Below, one piece after another: positions 28,919 to 38,096 of a stretch of DNA of 64,000 bases. The stretch is taken from positions 24,212-88,211 of the forward strand of contig JABWBR010000044.1 in assembly GCA_013360405.1 (NCBI GenBank), in the 5' to 3' direction. The position numbers and the translations under genes were made by a program. Below the pieces are notes generated by a model. That model did not search any database and was not told where the DNA came from. It was given only the letters and a program-made list of their open reading frames with translations. How positions within the stretch are numbered: position 1 is the first letter of the stretch; every line of letters starts with the position of its first letter. Origin of the DNA: Saprospiraceae bacterium. Its GTDB lineage: Bacteria; Bacteroidota; Bacteroidia; Chitinophagales; Saprospiraceae.

Positions 28919-29866
28919 TTACAATCCGTTGTCCTCAATCTCCATAATTGCGGCTACATGGGCGTCGGCAATTTTCTGGCGCATCTTGTCGTCCATGAGC
29001 GCTGCGGCTTCTTTTTTATTATTGTAAAATCCGTTTTCCGTGAGCACGGAAGTCATGGCTGTTTTACGCAATACATAGAATTGGCCGTCCGGTTTGGACT
29101 TAATATGCCGGTTTTTCAGGCCCGTTTTTTCGAGGAGGTATTTCTGGAAAATGCCGGCCATCTTTTGGCCGCGTTTGCTGCCGTGATAAAACCAGGTTTC
29201 GATGCCGCTTACATTGTCGGGCGCCCAGGAATTGGCGCTGGCGGCAGGGGCCGCGTTAGAGTGCACCGAAACAAATAACTTGGGTAGCGTCGATTTTTTG
29301 CTGTTGGCTCTGTTTACGCGGCCTTCGAGAAAATCGTCGATATCTTCTTCGGGCACGACGATAAAATAAGCTATGTCCTTATTGTCGAGCGCTTTAGTAA
29401 TTCGGCTCACTATATCGCGGTTAAATTCATATTCGAGAAATTGGGTTGTTCCATCGTCAAAAAGGGGAGATCGTTTGCCCTTTGTTTTTTTGCCGTGGCC
29501 GTTGTCGAGGCACCACAGGTAACGTTGGTGAGTTGTTGGGGTAGGAGTGGGTATTTCCGGCTTAGGCGTCTCGGTGGGAGCGGGGGGAGGAGGAGCCGGT
29601 ATTTCCTCTTTCTGTTCTTCTACAAAGATATCGTCGTCAAAATCTTTGTCGGGAGCATTGTCACCGGGTTGGGCCTTGGGAAAATCCATCTCATTGGCGA
29701 CCACGACAATGGTATCGGGGGTTATTTCAGAGCCGTCCTGGGGGGCCAGATCAATGGGTTCCGGTTTTGTCTTGGGCGGTTTGGCCGTTGTCGGCTCATT
29801 TTGGGGCTTGCTGCCAAAAAGGGCATTAAAAAAAGATTTGATGGCCTGTATGATTTTTGCCAGCAT
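28919..29866 (-). CDS. N-acetylmuramoyl-L-alanine amidase, Amidase_3 fold
   Basis: Zinc hydrolase that should cut the bond between glycan and peptide stem in peptidoglycan. 315 residues: an amphipathic N-terminal helix (MLAKIIQAIKSFFNALFGSK) without a cleavable signal, an acidic Pro-rich linker (about 20-112) and the catalytic domain with the zinc histidine DNGHG (H124), LEYEFNRDI, FVSVHSNA (H202) and the catalytic glutamate TENGFY. The missing signal peptide is odd for a wall enzyme; export could use another route, or the helix may bind membranes. Confidence 0.85.
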   Translation of the reverse strand: MLAKIIQAIKSFFNALFGSKPQNEPTTAKPPKTKPEPIDLAPQDGSEITPDTIVVVANEMDFPKAQPGDNAPDKDFDDDIFVEEQKEEIPAPPPPAPTETPKPEIPTPTPTTHQRYLWCLDNGHGKKTKGKRSPLFDDGTTQFLEYEFNRDIVSRITKALDNKDIAYFIVVPEEDIDDFLEGRVNRANSKKSTLPKLFVSVHSNAAPAASANSWAPDNVSGIETWFYHGSKRGQKMAGIFQKYLLEKTGLKNRHIKSKPDGQFYVLRKTAMTSVLTENGFYNNKKEAAALMDDKMRQKIADAHVAAIMEIEDNGL

Positions 29867-29922
29867 AGGTGTGTGGTTTTTTTGATAAATCAGGATAAAG
29901 ATAAGGAAATATATCGTTTTTG

Positions 29923-29986
29923 AGGGTTTATAGGGTTTATAGGTTTATGCGTGTATAAACCCATTAACGCATAAACCCATAAACGC
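29923..29986. repeat. GGGTTTAT / ATAAACCC inverted repeats
   Basis: Three GGGTTTAT-type units followed by three ATAAACCC units; GGTTTATGCG (29942-29951) pairs perfectly with CGCATAAACC (29968-29977). Lies between the divergent amidase and BaiN-type genes. A related TAAACCC cluster is at 42299-42363. Confidence 0.7.
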
Positions 29987-29996
29987 ACTATATGTG

Positions 29997-30004
29997 TACC
30001 TTTG
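29997..30004 (+). promoter_or_regulatory. Promoter -7 element TACCTTTG
   Basis: Exact TAnnTTTG match 5 nt before the ATG at 30010, the same spacing as at lepA and the RNase H gene. This argues against the in-frame ATG at 29992, which would lie upstream of the promoter element. Confidence 0.5.
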
Positions 30005-30009
30005 CATAT

Positions 30010-31224
30010 ATGAAGCAAATAATAATCATTGGCGGTGGCGCCGCCGGTTTTTTTGCGGCTATACGTTGTGCCGAAATGGATCGGGGTGCACAGGTGATTA
30101 TTTTAGAGAGAGGAAAAGATGTGCTGGGCAAAGTGAAAGTGTCGGGTGGAGGTCGCTGCAATGTTACCCACGCTTGTTTTGAACCGAAGGAATTAGTGAA
30201 GTTCTATCCGCGCGGCAGCAAAGAATTACTGGGGCCTTTTCACCGATTTGCCTGTGGGGATACGATGGCATGGTTTGAGCGGCGTGGCGTGGATACCAAG
30301 ATCGAAGCAGATGGGCGGATTTTTCCGGTATCCGATAATTCCCAAACGATAATAGATGCCTTGACCCAAGCGGCACTGGCAGCCGGCGTGCGCGTGCTCA
30401 CCCAGCAGCGGGTAGAAAAGTTAGTGCCGCCTGCTTCTCCAGGAGCTCCCTGGCTGGTGCAGAGTAAAAACAAGGAATGGCCTGCACACAAATTATTGAT
30501 TGCGACAGGCAGCAATCTAAAAATCTGGGATCAATTGCGAGCCTTGGGCCATCAAATCATACCACCGGTACCTTCCCTGTTTACCTTTCATATCAAAGAC
30601 CCTCGTATTGCCGGCCTGGAGGGTATTTCTACGCCTTCATCCCAGTTATGCATTCCCGCCTTGAAATTAAAAACGGAGGGCCCATTGCTCATCACGCATT
30701 GGGGATTGAGCGGCCCTGGTATCTTGAGACTTTCTGCATGGGGGGCTCGTCTTTTGGCAGAATCGAACTATCGGTTTACGCTGGAGGTAAATTGGCTGAA
30801 TAAAAATACAGATCAAGTAAAAGACCTACTCGACACCGCCAAACGAGAATGGGCGAGAAAACTGGTGCAGGCGCATCCGCCGGTTGATTTGCCTGCGAGA
30901 TTATGGCGGCAGCTTGTGATCGCTGCGGGTATACCTGCTGAATTGCGCTGGGCAGACGCCAGCAAGGTACAACTAAATGAGTTAATGCTCCAGCTAACCA
31001 GATGTACCTTTTTAGTGAAAGGTAAAAGCGCCTTTAAAGAAGAATTCGTTACCGCCGGCGGTATTCATTTACCAGAAGTAGACTTTAAAACTTTTGAGAG
31101 CAGGCTGTTGCCGGGTTTGTATTTCGCAGGTGAAGTCCTGGATATAGATGCCATCACCGGCGGTTTTAATTTTCAGGCGGCCTGGACCGGCGGATGGATT
31201 GCGGGCGAAGCTATGGCGCAATAA
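30010..31224 (+). CDS. BaiN/RdsA-family FAD-dependent oxidoreductase (HI0933-like)
   Basis: Flavoprotein of the HI0933/BaiN family; reductase roles are proposed but the substrate is uncertain. ATG at 30010 starts MKQIIIIGGGAAGFFAAIR, the Rossmann FAD motif, right at the N-terminus. Further family marks: KVKVSGGGRCNVTH, YPRGSKELLGPF, the inserted domain around LLITHWGLSGPGILRLS, and the FAD-binding end FAGEVLDIDAITGGFN with FQAAWTGG. 404 residues, normal length. It ends 2 bp before the convergent Rpn-like gene. Confidence 0.9.
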   Translation: MKQIIIIGGGAAGFFAAIRCAEMDRGAQVIILERGKDVLGKVKVSGGGRCNVTHACFEPKELVKFYPRGSKELLGPFHRFACGDTMAWFERRGVDTKIEADGRIFPVSDNSQTIIDALTQAALAAGVRVLTQQRVEKLVPPASPGAPWLVQSKNKEWPAHKLLIATGSNLKIWDQLRALGHQIIPPVPSLFTFHIKDPRIAGLEGISTPSSQLCIPALKLKTEGPLLITHWGLSGPGILRLSAWGARLLAESNYRFTLEVNWLNKNTDQVKDLLDTAKREWARKLVQAHPPVDLPARLWRQLVIAAGIPAELRWADASKVQLNELMLQLTRCTFLVKGKSAFKEEFVTAGGIHLPEVDFKTFESRLLPGLYFAGEVLDIDAITGGFNFQAAWTGGWIAGEAMAQ

Positions 31225-31226
31225 AT

Positions 31227-32174
31227 TTATTTCTTATCGCCAAGCATTTGGATACAAGCCATTACCTCTTCTTCGCTTAGCTTCGTCAACCGGGCCAACA
31301 ACTCCACAGAAAGTCCTTCCGACCAGCCATTTTTGATGACTTCTCTTTTTTCCAGGGTGATGCCTTGCTCAATACCCTGCTCGATGCCCTGCTCGATGCC
31401 CTGCTCAATGCCCTGCTCAATGCCTTGCTGGAGTGCATCGTGCAGCAAAATTTCTTCCAGACCCATGGCTCCTTTAATTTTTAATACTTTAATTGCTTCT
31501 AATTCAAAGTTACTGGAAAATTGGGGGTTTTCAAAATGTTCGTAAAATCTAATGAAAGTAAGGAGGCGCCGACAAACGGTTTGAGATAAGCCGGCTTGTT
31601 CTATTCTTCTTAGGTATGCCTGTTTAATATTAAGAAGCAGCGTATCATTTTTATTAACAAATAATACCTCTTTTGCAAAACCTAGCGCTAAGGCAAAGGG
31701 ATTGCCATCGGCCATCAACGCCTCTGTATTTACTTTTAATAGCTTAATGCATCGAAAGTCCAGTTTAAGTTTTGTTCCTAAAAAAGAGGTTTCATAACCG
31801 GAAGGGTTATACGCCAGATTTTTATCTGTCAAAATGACAAAAGTAGAGACGGGGCACTGGTATTTGTCAAATATCCTGTAGTAGTAGGAAAATATTCGAT
31901 CTGTAAAGAACTTATCAGTATACCCCTGCACTTCTATGTGTAACAACCCCCAGGCATTTGGGTTGTTTTTCAAAAATACTTTAACGAGCTTATCGGCATT
32001 CCTGTTGCCACTTTCAGAATCGGGAACGATTTGCTGAAGTTCTTTATCCAAATATTCGAAACCCCGATCTATGTCTATCGTAGGGTATTGATCTGGAAAT
32101 AATAACCGAAGCAAATCAGTAAACAGATCTTCTATTATCCCTTTCCAAAGCGAATCGCGATTTGTATGTATCAC
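31227..32174 (-). CDS. Rpn-like PD-(D/E)XK nuclease-family protein with GIEQ repeat tail
   Basis: Belongs to the group of transposase-like PD-(D/E)XK proteins related to Rpn recombination-promoting nucleases. Core: DSLWKGIIEDLFTDLLRLLF, a conserved acidic residue in RNADKLVKV, and the HIEVQGYTD E-x-Q motif. A tail of six EQGI tetrapeptides (12-bp DNA repeat) precedes a helical end. I take GTG at 32174 (MIHTNRDSLWKGI) as the start: a TAnnTTTG element (32198-32191, minus) sits 16 nt before it, inside the longer frame that opens with ATG at 32249. Such proteins act on DNA in other bacteria; the role here is not known. Confidence 0.7.
   Translation of the reverse strand: MIHTNRDSLWKGIIEDLFTDLLRLLFPDQYPTIDIDRGFEYLDKELQQIVPDSESGNRNADKLVKVFLKNNPNAWGLLHIEVQGYTDKFFTDRIFSYYYRIFDKYQCPVSTFVILTDKNLAYNPSGYETSFLGTKLKLDFRCIKLLKVNTEALMADGNPFALALGFAKEVLFVNKNDTLLLNIKQAYLRRIEQAGLSQTVCRRLLTFIRFYEHFENPQFSSNFELEAIKVLKIKGAMGLEEILLHDALQQGIEQGIEQGIEQGIEQGIEQGITLEKREVIKNGWSEGLSVELLARLTKLSEEEVMACIQMLGDKK
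31359..31430 (-). repeat. Six 12-bp repeats encoding EQGI
   Basis: Six tandem 12-mers of the pattern (g/a)aTGCC(c/t)TGCTC, all in frame and differing at few positions. Copy number can change by slippage without loss of frame, giving a variable linker. Confidence 0.9.
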
Positions 32175-32316
32175 TTGGCTTTTTTCTATACAAATATAGC
32201 CTAAACCAATTTTCAAAACCGGGACAAATTGGGGCATTTTGGGGCACACAGGTGTTTATTATAATTTCTGAGAAAATCGTCCTATTTTTTGCCTCTGTTA
32301 CATTCAAATACGAGTT

Positions 32317-35300
32317 ATGTCTATTAGAAACGCTTATCTGTCTTTGGCCCTGATTGCGGTCGCCCTTGCAGCTTGCAGTAATCGCGACGAACCCTCCCTT
32401 ACGCGCACCGACCGATACGTATTATTAGTGCGGGATACGACATCAACACTCACCGCTTTTGATAGTACCCTGTTGACTGCTTTGGAAAAACTGGCCAGTG
32501 ACAGCTTTATCATATTATGCCCTTTTTCCGATTCCATGCAAATCTCGGAAGAACACCTTCCTTATTACAGTTCAGTGGTGATGCTGCACCCGCAGGAGGA
32601 TAGCCTGCGCCTGTGGCAGCGCACCGCCCTGGAGCGATATATAGAAGCGGGCAATGGGGTAGTAGCGATTGATAACCCGCAGGTAACTCCCTATCTCTGG
32701 CACTGGTACCAATTGCTCTTGCGCGATTCTTTTCCTGTTGCTGACACACTCGCAAACCCTGTCTTCGATAAACTGGCGTTTGCCGGCGGGCGCGTTGCCC
32801 GGTTTAATTATTGTTACGACCAACAACTTCCTGATACCTCTTTAGCTTCCCGCGTATACGATGCACTCCGATTTGCTATTGGCAGCAATAGCTGTAATTA
32901 TCGACAATTAACTACCCCGCCGGCGCCCGAATTCAGCCAGTTTACCCGCAAAGTGCTCGATGACGACCTCTTTGAACCCATGGAAATGGAAATCCTTCCT
33001 TTCGGCGAAGTACTTTTTCTCGAACGCAGGGGTAAAATGAAACTCTATGACCCCTCAAGAGAAAAAACAAAAGTAGTGGCCGAATTTGATGTGTGCACCG
33101 AAGGCAACTACGAAGACGGCCTGCATGGCCTCGCCCTCGACCCCGGCTATGGCAAAAGCAACCACTATATTTACCTTTACTATTCCCCTCCTTGTGATAC
33201 CCCCTACCAGTTTTTGTCGAGGTTTGTGTTTAAAAACCACCAGCTGGAGCGCGACTCCGAAATTGTGGTGCTACGGGTTAAAGTGCAACGCGAAACCTGC
33301 TGCCATTCAGGGGGAAGCCTCGAATTCGGTCCCGATAGCCTGCTCTACCTCTCTACCGGCGATAATACGAGCTCTAAAGAATCGGATGGGTATACCCCCA
33401 CAGACGAACGACCGGGACGATCACCCTACGATGCGCAAAAATCATCGGGCAATACCCACGACCTGCGTGGTAAGATTATTCGCATCAGACCTCTGCCCAA
33501 CGGTACGTATGCAATACCCCAGGGCAATTTGTTTCCCCCCGACGGCTCAAAAGGCCGCCCCGAAATTTACGCCATGGGCTGCCGAAACCCCTTCCGTATT
33601 AGTATCGACAGCAAGCACAATACCCTTTATTGGGGCGATGTAGGCCCCGACGGCGGGGAGGACGGCCGCTACGGCCCCCAAAGTTATGACGAATTCAACC
33701 AGGCCCGCCAAGCCGGCTTTTTCGGATGGCCTTATTTTGTGGGCAATAACAAAGGTTACCCCTATCGCAATTTTGACACCGATAGCGTGGGGCTTCCGCA
33801 AAACCCGGCTCATCCTATAAACTATTCTCCCAATAATGACGGCGATAAAAATTTGCCCCCCGCACAACCCGCTATGTTTTGGTACCCCTATTCGCGCGGA
33901 GCACAATTTCCCCTGCTAGGCGAAGGTTCCCGCAGCGCGCTGGCCGGCCCGTTTTATTATACCGACAAAATTATGCCTACCGCCACGGTGAAATTTCCTC
34001 CCTATTATGTCGGTAAGTGGTTTATTTACGAATGGGCCCGCAGTTGGATCAAGGTGGTAACCTTCGACTCGCTCCAGCGGCCTGTTCAAATAGAACCTTT
34101 TATGCCCGATATGGAGTTGAGCAAACCTATCGATATGAAATTCGGACCCAATGGCGCTTTGTATGTGTTGGAATACGGGAATATGTATTTTATGGATAAC
34201 CCCGATGCCCGGCTTGTGAAAATTGAATTTGCAAGCGGCAACAGACCACCCGAAGCACGTCTGGCAGTGACGAACCCGGCAGGCGCCGCACCCCACACCG
34301 CCCATTTTTCTGCCGCCGCTTCTTTTGATTACGACCGCAAAGACAGTCTTTGCTATGAATGGTTTTTTACCCGTTATGATCAACCGGAATCAATAGATAG
34401 CTTGGTTTCGTATACGTTTAAAAACCCCGGAAAATATCGCGTATTGTTGCGGGTAATAGACAATGCGGGTGAAGTTACTACCGCCGAAACTACCATCCAG
34501 GTAGGCAATGCAGCGCCTGTGATCGCCCTGCAATCACCTATGAATAGCAGTTTTTATTTTGCTTCCGCAAATTGGCCTTATCATTTTCGCGTAAGCGATG
34601 AAGAAGATTCTCATAGCCCCGATGGCGTTTCAGCCGATCGGGCGCTGGTCAATTATACCTATATCAGCGATGCCAACCTGATGCGGGAACTACTGACAGG
34701 GGCCGTCCAGCTTCCCGAAGGGCCTATTCAACAACTAGAGGGCGCCAGGTTGATTAAAAGCAGCGATTGCTACAGCTGTCACCACGAGGAATTATCTAAT
34801 ATCGGGCCGTCCTTCAAGGCGATAGCCCAAAAATACAATCCTGCCGAAGCTATCGTTTCGCAACTGGCAGCCAAAGTAATCGCAGGAGGCAACGGAGCCT
34901 GGGGCAAGGCCATGATGTCGGCCCACCCCCAACTCGACCTGGCAACTACCCGGAAAATGGTGCAATATATTCTTTCTCTTGGACAGGAAAACCGCCTGCC
35001 CCTGCAAGGCGTACTTCCGCTGCGAGACCACATCAACAGCGACACAGCTGGCATCTACGTGGTATCGGCTATGTATCGCGACAAAGGGTTTCAGGCCTAC
35101 GACCCAATCTCTACCCGGCTGATTACTATTCTCAGGCCGCCCAGGCAGGAAGCAGAACACGCCAATGAGCTGTCCAAGGCATATATCCCCAAAGGCGACC
35201 AGCCAGGCGCTTTTACACAGGTTAATGCTAAAGCGGGAGCCTATATCCGGTTTGATCGTATTGATTTAAAAGGCATACGGCAACTTAGACTTCGCCTCCA

Positions 35301-35550
35301 ATATGCTAAGCCGGGCGAAATACAGATCAGGCTCGATGATCCCCAGGCCAAACCTGTCGCAACGTTGTCCCTTACGGATGAAGGCACTGTAGATTGGCAG
35401 GAGCGCCAGGTGGCGTTACCCGCCGTTTCGGGATTCCACCAGCTCTATATCTGTTTTGAAGGAGAGCAGGACTTCGAGATCCTTTCTAACCAAACCCGGA
35501 AAGCGAAAGATATGTGGTGGGTAGACTGGATTCAGTTTGTGGCTAATTGA
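32317..35550 (+). CDS. Lipoprotein: ThuA-like, sugar dehydrogenase, PKD, cytochrome c and CBM6-like domains
   Basis: Large (1077-residue) surface or periplasmic lipoprotein; lipobox LAAC with Cys20. Apparent order: ThuA-like domain (about 30-200, LERYIEAGNGVVAIDNP), glucose/sorbosone dehydrogenase propeller (about 205-640: LHGLALDPGY, CHSGGSLEFGPD and MGCRNPFRISID), PKD domain (about 650-730), monohaem cytochrome c (CYSCH near 815, later Met ligand region KAMMSAHP), carbohydrate-binding CBM6-like domain (about 935-1077, AYIRFDRIDLKGIRQLRL). Electrons from a sugar may pass from the propeller to the fused haem. The gene stops 3 bp before the convergent OstA-like gene. Confidence 0.8.
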   Translation: MSIRNAYLSLALIAVALAACSNRDEPSLTRTDRYVLLVRDTTSTLTAFDSTLLTALEKLASDSFIILCPFSDSMQISEEHLPYYSSVVMLHPQEDSLRLWQRTALERYIEAGNGVVAIDNPQVTPYLWHWYQLLLRDSFPVADTLANPVFDKLAFAGGRVARFNYCYDQQLPDTSLASRVYDALRFAIGSNSCNYRQLTTPPAPEFSQFTRKVLDDDLFEPMEMEILPFGEVLFLERRGKMKLYDPSREKTKVVAEFDVCTEGNYEDGLHGLALDPGYGKSNHYIYLYYSPPCDTPYQFLSRFVFKNHQLERDSEIVVLRVKVQRETCCHSGGSLEFGPDSLLYLSTGDNTSSKESDGYTPTDERPGRSPYDAQKSSGNTHDLRGKIIRIRPLPNGTYAIPQGNLFPPDGSKGRPEIYAMGCRNPFRISIDSKHNTLYWGDVGPDGGEDGRYGPQSYDEFNQARQAGFFGWPYFVGNNKGYPYRNFDTDSVGLPQNPAHPINYSPNNDGDKNLPPAQPAMFWYPYSRGAQFPLLGEGSRSALAGPFYYTDKIMPTATVKFPPYYVGKWFIYEWARSWIKVVTFDSLQRPVQIEPFMPDMELSKPIDMKFGPNGALYVLEYGNMYFMDNPDARLVKIEFASGNRPPEARLAVTNPAGAAPHTAHFSAAASFDYDRKDSLCYEWFFTRYDQPESIDSLVSYTFKNPGKYRVLLRVIDNAGEVTTAETTIQVGNAAPVIALQSPMNSSFYFASANWPYHFRVSDEEDSHSPDGVSADRALVNYTYISDANLMRELLTGAVQLPEGPIQQLEGARLIKSSDCYSCHHEELSNIGPSFKAIAQKYNPAEAIVSQLAAKVIAGGNGAWGKAMMSAHPQLDLATTRKMVQYILSLGQENRLPLQGVLPLRDHINSDTAGIYVVSAMYRDKGFQAYDPISTRLITILRPPRQEAEHANELSKAYIPKGDQPGAFTQVNAKAGAYIRFDRIDLKGIRQLRLRLQYAKPGEIQIRLDDPQAKPVATLSLTDEGTVDWQERQVALPAVSGFHQLYICFEGEQDFEILSNQTRKAKDMWWVDWIQFVAN

Positions 35551-35553
35551 TCG

Positions 35554-37407
35554 CTACTGCTGCCCTTGAAGCGGAGTTTTGGGCTCGAATAGCATGTCGA
35601 GGTTGAGCGGGCGCCCGGTGGTGACCCAACGAAAACCTTTGATCTTCAGCGCTTCGTGGTCGGCTTCGCGCATGGGCTTAAAACTTCCCTGAGGTTGGGT
35701 ATAAAACTTGATCTGATTGACCTGGTTATTGCCGAAATACAAGATCATCTCGCTGCATGCCGTCTTATTTACGCCTATATAGGCGCCTTGTTCATCCCGG
35801 GCGTAGTATACCGACTCGGCATTTCCAACTACCAGCATCGTGCGCAATTCGCTGCTATCAAACCGGGCGGTGATATCCTTGCCTTTTATTTGGTTGTAAA
35901 ATAATTCGTCGGGCGAATTGATGATAAAGGAGTTGTTGAGCAGATAGATTGCATCCAACTGTTTGTCGGCCAACTGCATGTGAATGGTGTCGGCAGTAAA
36001 TTGGGTGGTATCCGACCACACAATAGGGTTGTGAAATAACCTGAAAATGGAATCTACCGTACTATAAGCCAGCGAATCGCACAAAGCCTGCAGGTTGCTT
36101 TTAAAAATGCGCACATCCCGGTAGGCTTGTAAGAGGCGTGTACTGTCGGATGCCAGTGTATCGGTTTTGCTCGAAACCAGGGTATCGGCAGTCATAAAAA
36201 GCGAATCTCCATCGATCAGCGTGATGAGCAAGGGGCGATTATTGCGACCTCCGACAGCTTTCAGATAGCCGGTTTCGCGGTTGTATTCGGCCAGTTCGCA
36301 CGCCACGGTTAGTTGCGCAGAAGTATCTTGCCATATTACGTTGCCTTTGGCGATGCCCAGTCCGTTGTCGCTACTGTAGTCCAGCTCATCGGCATCGAGT
36401 AGTTGAGGCGGGTCGCTTACACGCGAACGCCCTTTGGTGGCATACCGCTTTTTCTTTACGTCGTAGTTAATTTCTTCTGCCGATATCGTGCGCAGGGAAT
36501 CCTGGAAAAAGGCGGCGCCTTTTAGCAAGTAGGTATCTTTATTGGCGTCGTAGCGGATAATATCGGCCTGGGCGGTTCGCCTGTCAGCTTCCACAAAGCG
36601 GGCATTGCCTTCGAGGGTGTATATACTTTGCCGGCCTTCGTAGCGTATACTATCGGCCCTGGCCTTTTGTTCTCCCTTCACGTATTGGGCGTTGTCGGTA
36701 AAAAGAGCCAGGTTATTTTCGGTATCGTAAAAACCGCCTTCACAATAAATGCGGCTGCTATCGCTGGTCACCAATGTCGGCCCCAGAAAATACACGGTTT
36801 TATTTTCGGTATTAAATTTCAGGGTGTCTGACCGCAAACTAAACCGGGGGTCGACTACTACTACGCTGTCTTTAAAATATACCTCTTTGGTATTGACATA
36901 ATAATACCCCCTATTGCTGGTAAGTTGCGTTTCGCCCAAAGTCAATACAGCTTTGGTATTGTAAGTAGCTGTGCGGGTATTCAGGTCGTAAATCAGGTGG
37001 TCGGTAAACAATTTTTGCCGGCCGTTGACGAGGATCACCTCCCCGAATAATTCGGCTATACGCGAACTGCCGTCATAACGCAGCGAATCGGAAAAAACAC
37101 TCACCGAATCGCCGTGCTGGATAAGCACTTCCCCTTGTGCCACTACGCGAATATTATCTTCTATAGTTGCTGAATCACAACTCATATACACGCTATCTTG
37201 GCTAAGGGCTACATTGCCGTTGAGCTTCTGGATGATCTTTTTATTTTGCTGGATATATTGAAAAAGGTCGGCATGATCTACATTTACCGGTTGCTTTTTG
37301 GTGGTATCGCGGGGAGTTGTGGTTTGTGCGCCGGCAAGCAAAGGCAAGCACAGTAAGAGGAGAATCGTACCGAAACAAAAAGTAGAAAACAATAAGCGCT
37401 TGTGCAT
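35554..37407 (-). CDS. OstA-like LPS transport protein
   Basis: Periplasmic protein with LptA/OstA-like beta-jellyroll repeats that shields lipid A during LPS export. Signal peptide (MHKRLLFSTFCFGTILLLLC... ending LAGAQ), then an OstA_2 region with the characteristic repeats ALSQDSVYMSCDSATIE, VVAQGEVLIQHGDS and FGEVILVNGRQ and further copies (about 60-390), and a C-terminal region of about 220 residues that is also repetitive (MTADTLVSSKTDTLASDS). 617 residues, longer than E. coli LptA (185), but typical for the Bacteroidota OstA-like group. lptB, F or G are not in the window. Confidence 0.85.
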   Translation of the reverse strand: MHKRLLFSTFCFGTILLLLCLPLLAGAQTTTPRDTTKKQPVNVDHADLFQYIQQNKKIIQKLNGNVALSQDSVYMSCDSATIEDNIRVVAQGEVLIQHGDSVSVFSDSLRYDGSSRIAELFGEVILVNGRQKLFTDHLIYDLNTRTATYNTKAVLTLGETQLTSNRGYYYVNTKEVYFKDSVVVVDPRFSLRSDTLKFNTENKTVYFLGPTLVTSDSSRIYCEGGFYDTENNLALFTDNAQYVKGEQKARADSIRYEGRQSIYTLEGNARFVEADRRTAQADIIRYDANKDTYLLKGAAFFQDSLRTISAEEINYDVKKKRYATKGRSRVSDPPQLLDADELDYSSDNGLGIAKGNVIWQDTSAQLTVACELAEYNRETGYLKAVGGRNNRPLLITLIDGDSLFMTADTLVSSKTDTLASDSTRLLQAYRDVRIFKSNLQALCDSLAYSTVDSIFRLFHNPIVWSDTTQFTADTIHMQLADKQLDAIYLLNNSFIINSPDELFYNQIKGKDITARFDSSELRTMLVVGNAESVYYARDEQGAYIGVNKTACSEMILYFGNNQVNQIKFYTQPQGSFKPMREADHEALKIKGFRWVTTGRPLNLDMLFEPKTPLQGQQ

Positions 37408-37560
37408 ATAAAATTACATTGTTCGCGTATTTACAACGCGACGCCGATGGGAATGTTGGTTATAAAAGCAAGCCTTAACCCTGCATTAACCTTTCGGCAG
37501 GTTGTTTTTCAAGGCGAATATACGGACTTTAAATTTTGCCTCTTTTTGTATCCAGAGTAG

Positions 37561-37568
37561 TAATTTTG
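37561..37568 (+). promoter_or_regulatory. Promoter -7 element TAATTTTG of the DUF4293 gene
   Basis: Exact TAnnTTTG match 21 nt before the ATG; a TTTTG lies about 22 bp upstream, in the range accepted for the -33 element. Confidence 0.45.
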
Positions 37569-37589
37569 GGTTTTCAAAAATAAATTTCC

Positions 37590-38021
37590 ATGATACAACG
37601 CATTCAAACCTTATTTTTATTGCTAGGCGCAGCGGCCTCATTCACTACCCTGGCCTTGCCGTTTGCCACCACAGGGCAGGCCATTGCCGGATCGGCTATA
37701 TTTGGCGACCAGATATTTGACGTAAACGATCACATCGCCCTTTTGGTCATTTTTGCAGTGGGCGGAGCATTAGCTGTAGCGGCGATCTTTTTGTTCAAAA
37801 AGCGGCAGGTACAACTTGTACTTTCTTTACTGGCCGCTTTGGTCAATGCGGGAGGTGGTATTTTGGCAGGGGCTATGTATTCGCAGGACGGCCATCAGTC
37901 AGAAGCCACACTGGGCGTGGGTATTGCCCTGCCCTTGATTGCGCTGGCCATGCACATGATAGCGCGCAAGTTTATCCGCAAAGATGAGCAATTGGTGAAG
38001 TCGATGGACCGGCTGCGATAA
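37590..38021 (+). CDS. DUF4293 family small membrane protein
   Basis: 143 residues, four predicted membrane helices, the family start MIQRIQTLFLLLGAAASFT and a basic tail (ARKFIRKDEQLVKSMDRLR). Conserved across Bacteroidota, with no known function; it is commonly near transcription or cell-envelope genes. Ends at a bidirectional terminator shared with the ExbD operon. Confidence 0.85.
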   Translation: MIQRIQTLFLLLGAAASFTTLALPFATTGQAIAGSAIFGDQIFDVNDHIALLVIFAVGGALAVAAIFLFKKRQVQLVLSLLAALVNAGGGILAGAMYSQDGHQSEATLGVGIALPLIALAMHMIARKFIRKDEQLVKSMDRLR

Positions 38022-38082
38022 AAAAAATCGGGTGTCTGATAAGCCGGCCCCAAAACCTGGCAAACAGACACCCGATTTAAGG
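38021..38082. terminator. Bidirectional terminator
   Basis: A perfect 14-bp inverted repeat, AAATCGGGTGTCTG (38025-38038) and CAGACACCCGATTT (38065-38078), with A/T runs on both sides, between the convergent DUF4293 and exbD genes. Confidence 0.85.
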
Positions 38083-38096
38083 TCTTTGTAGCAGTA

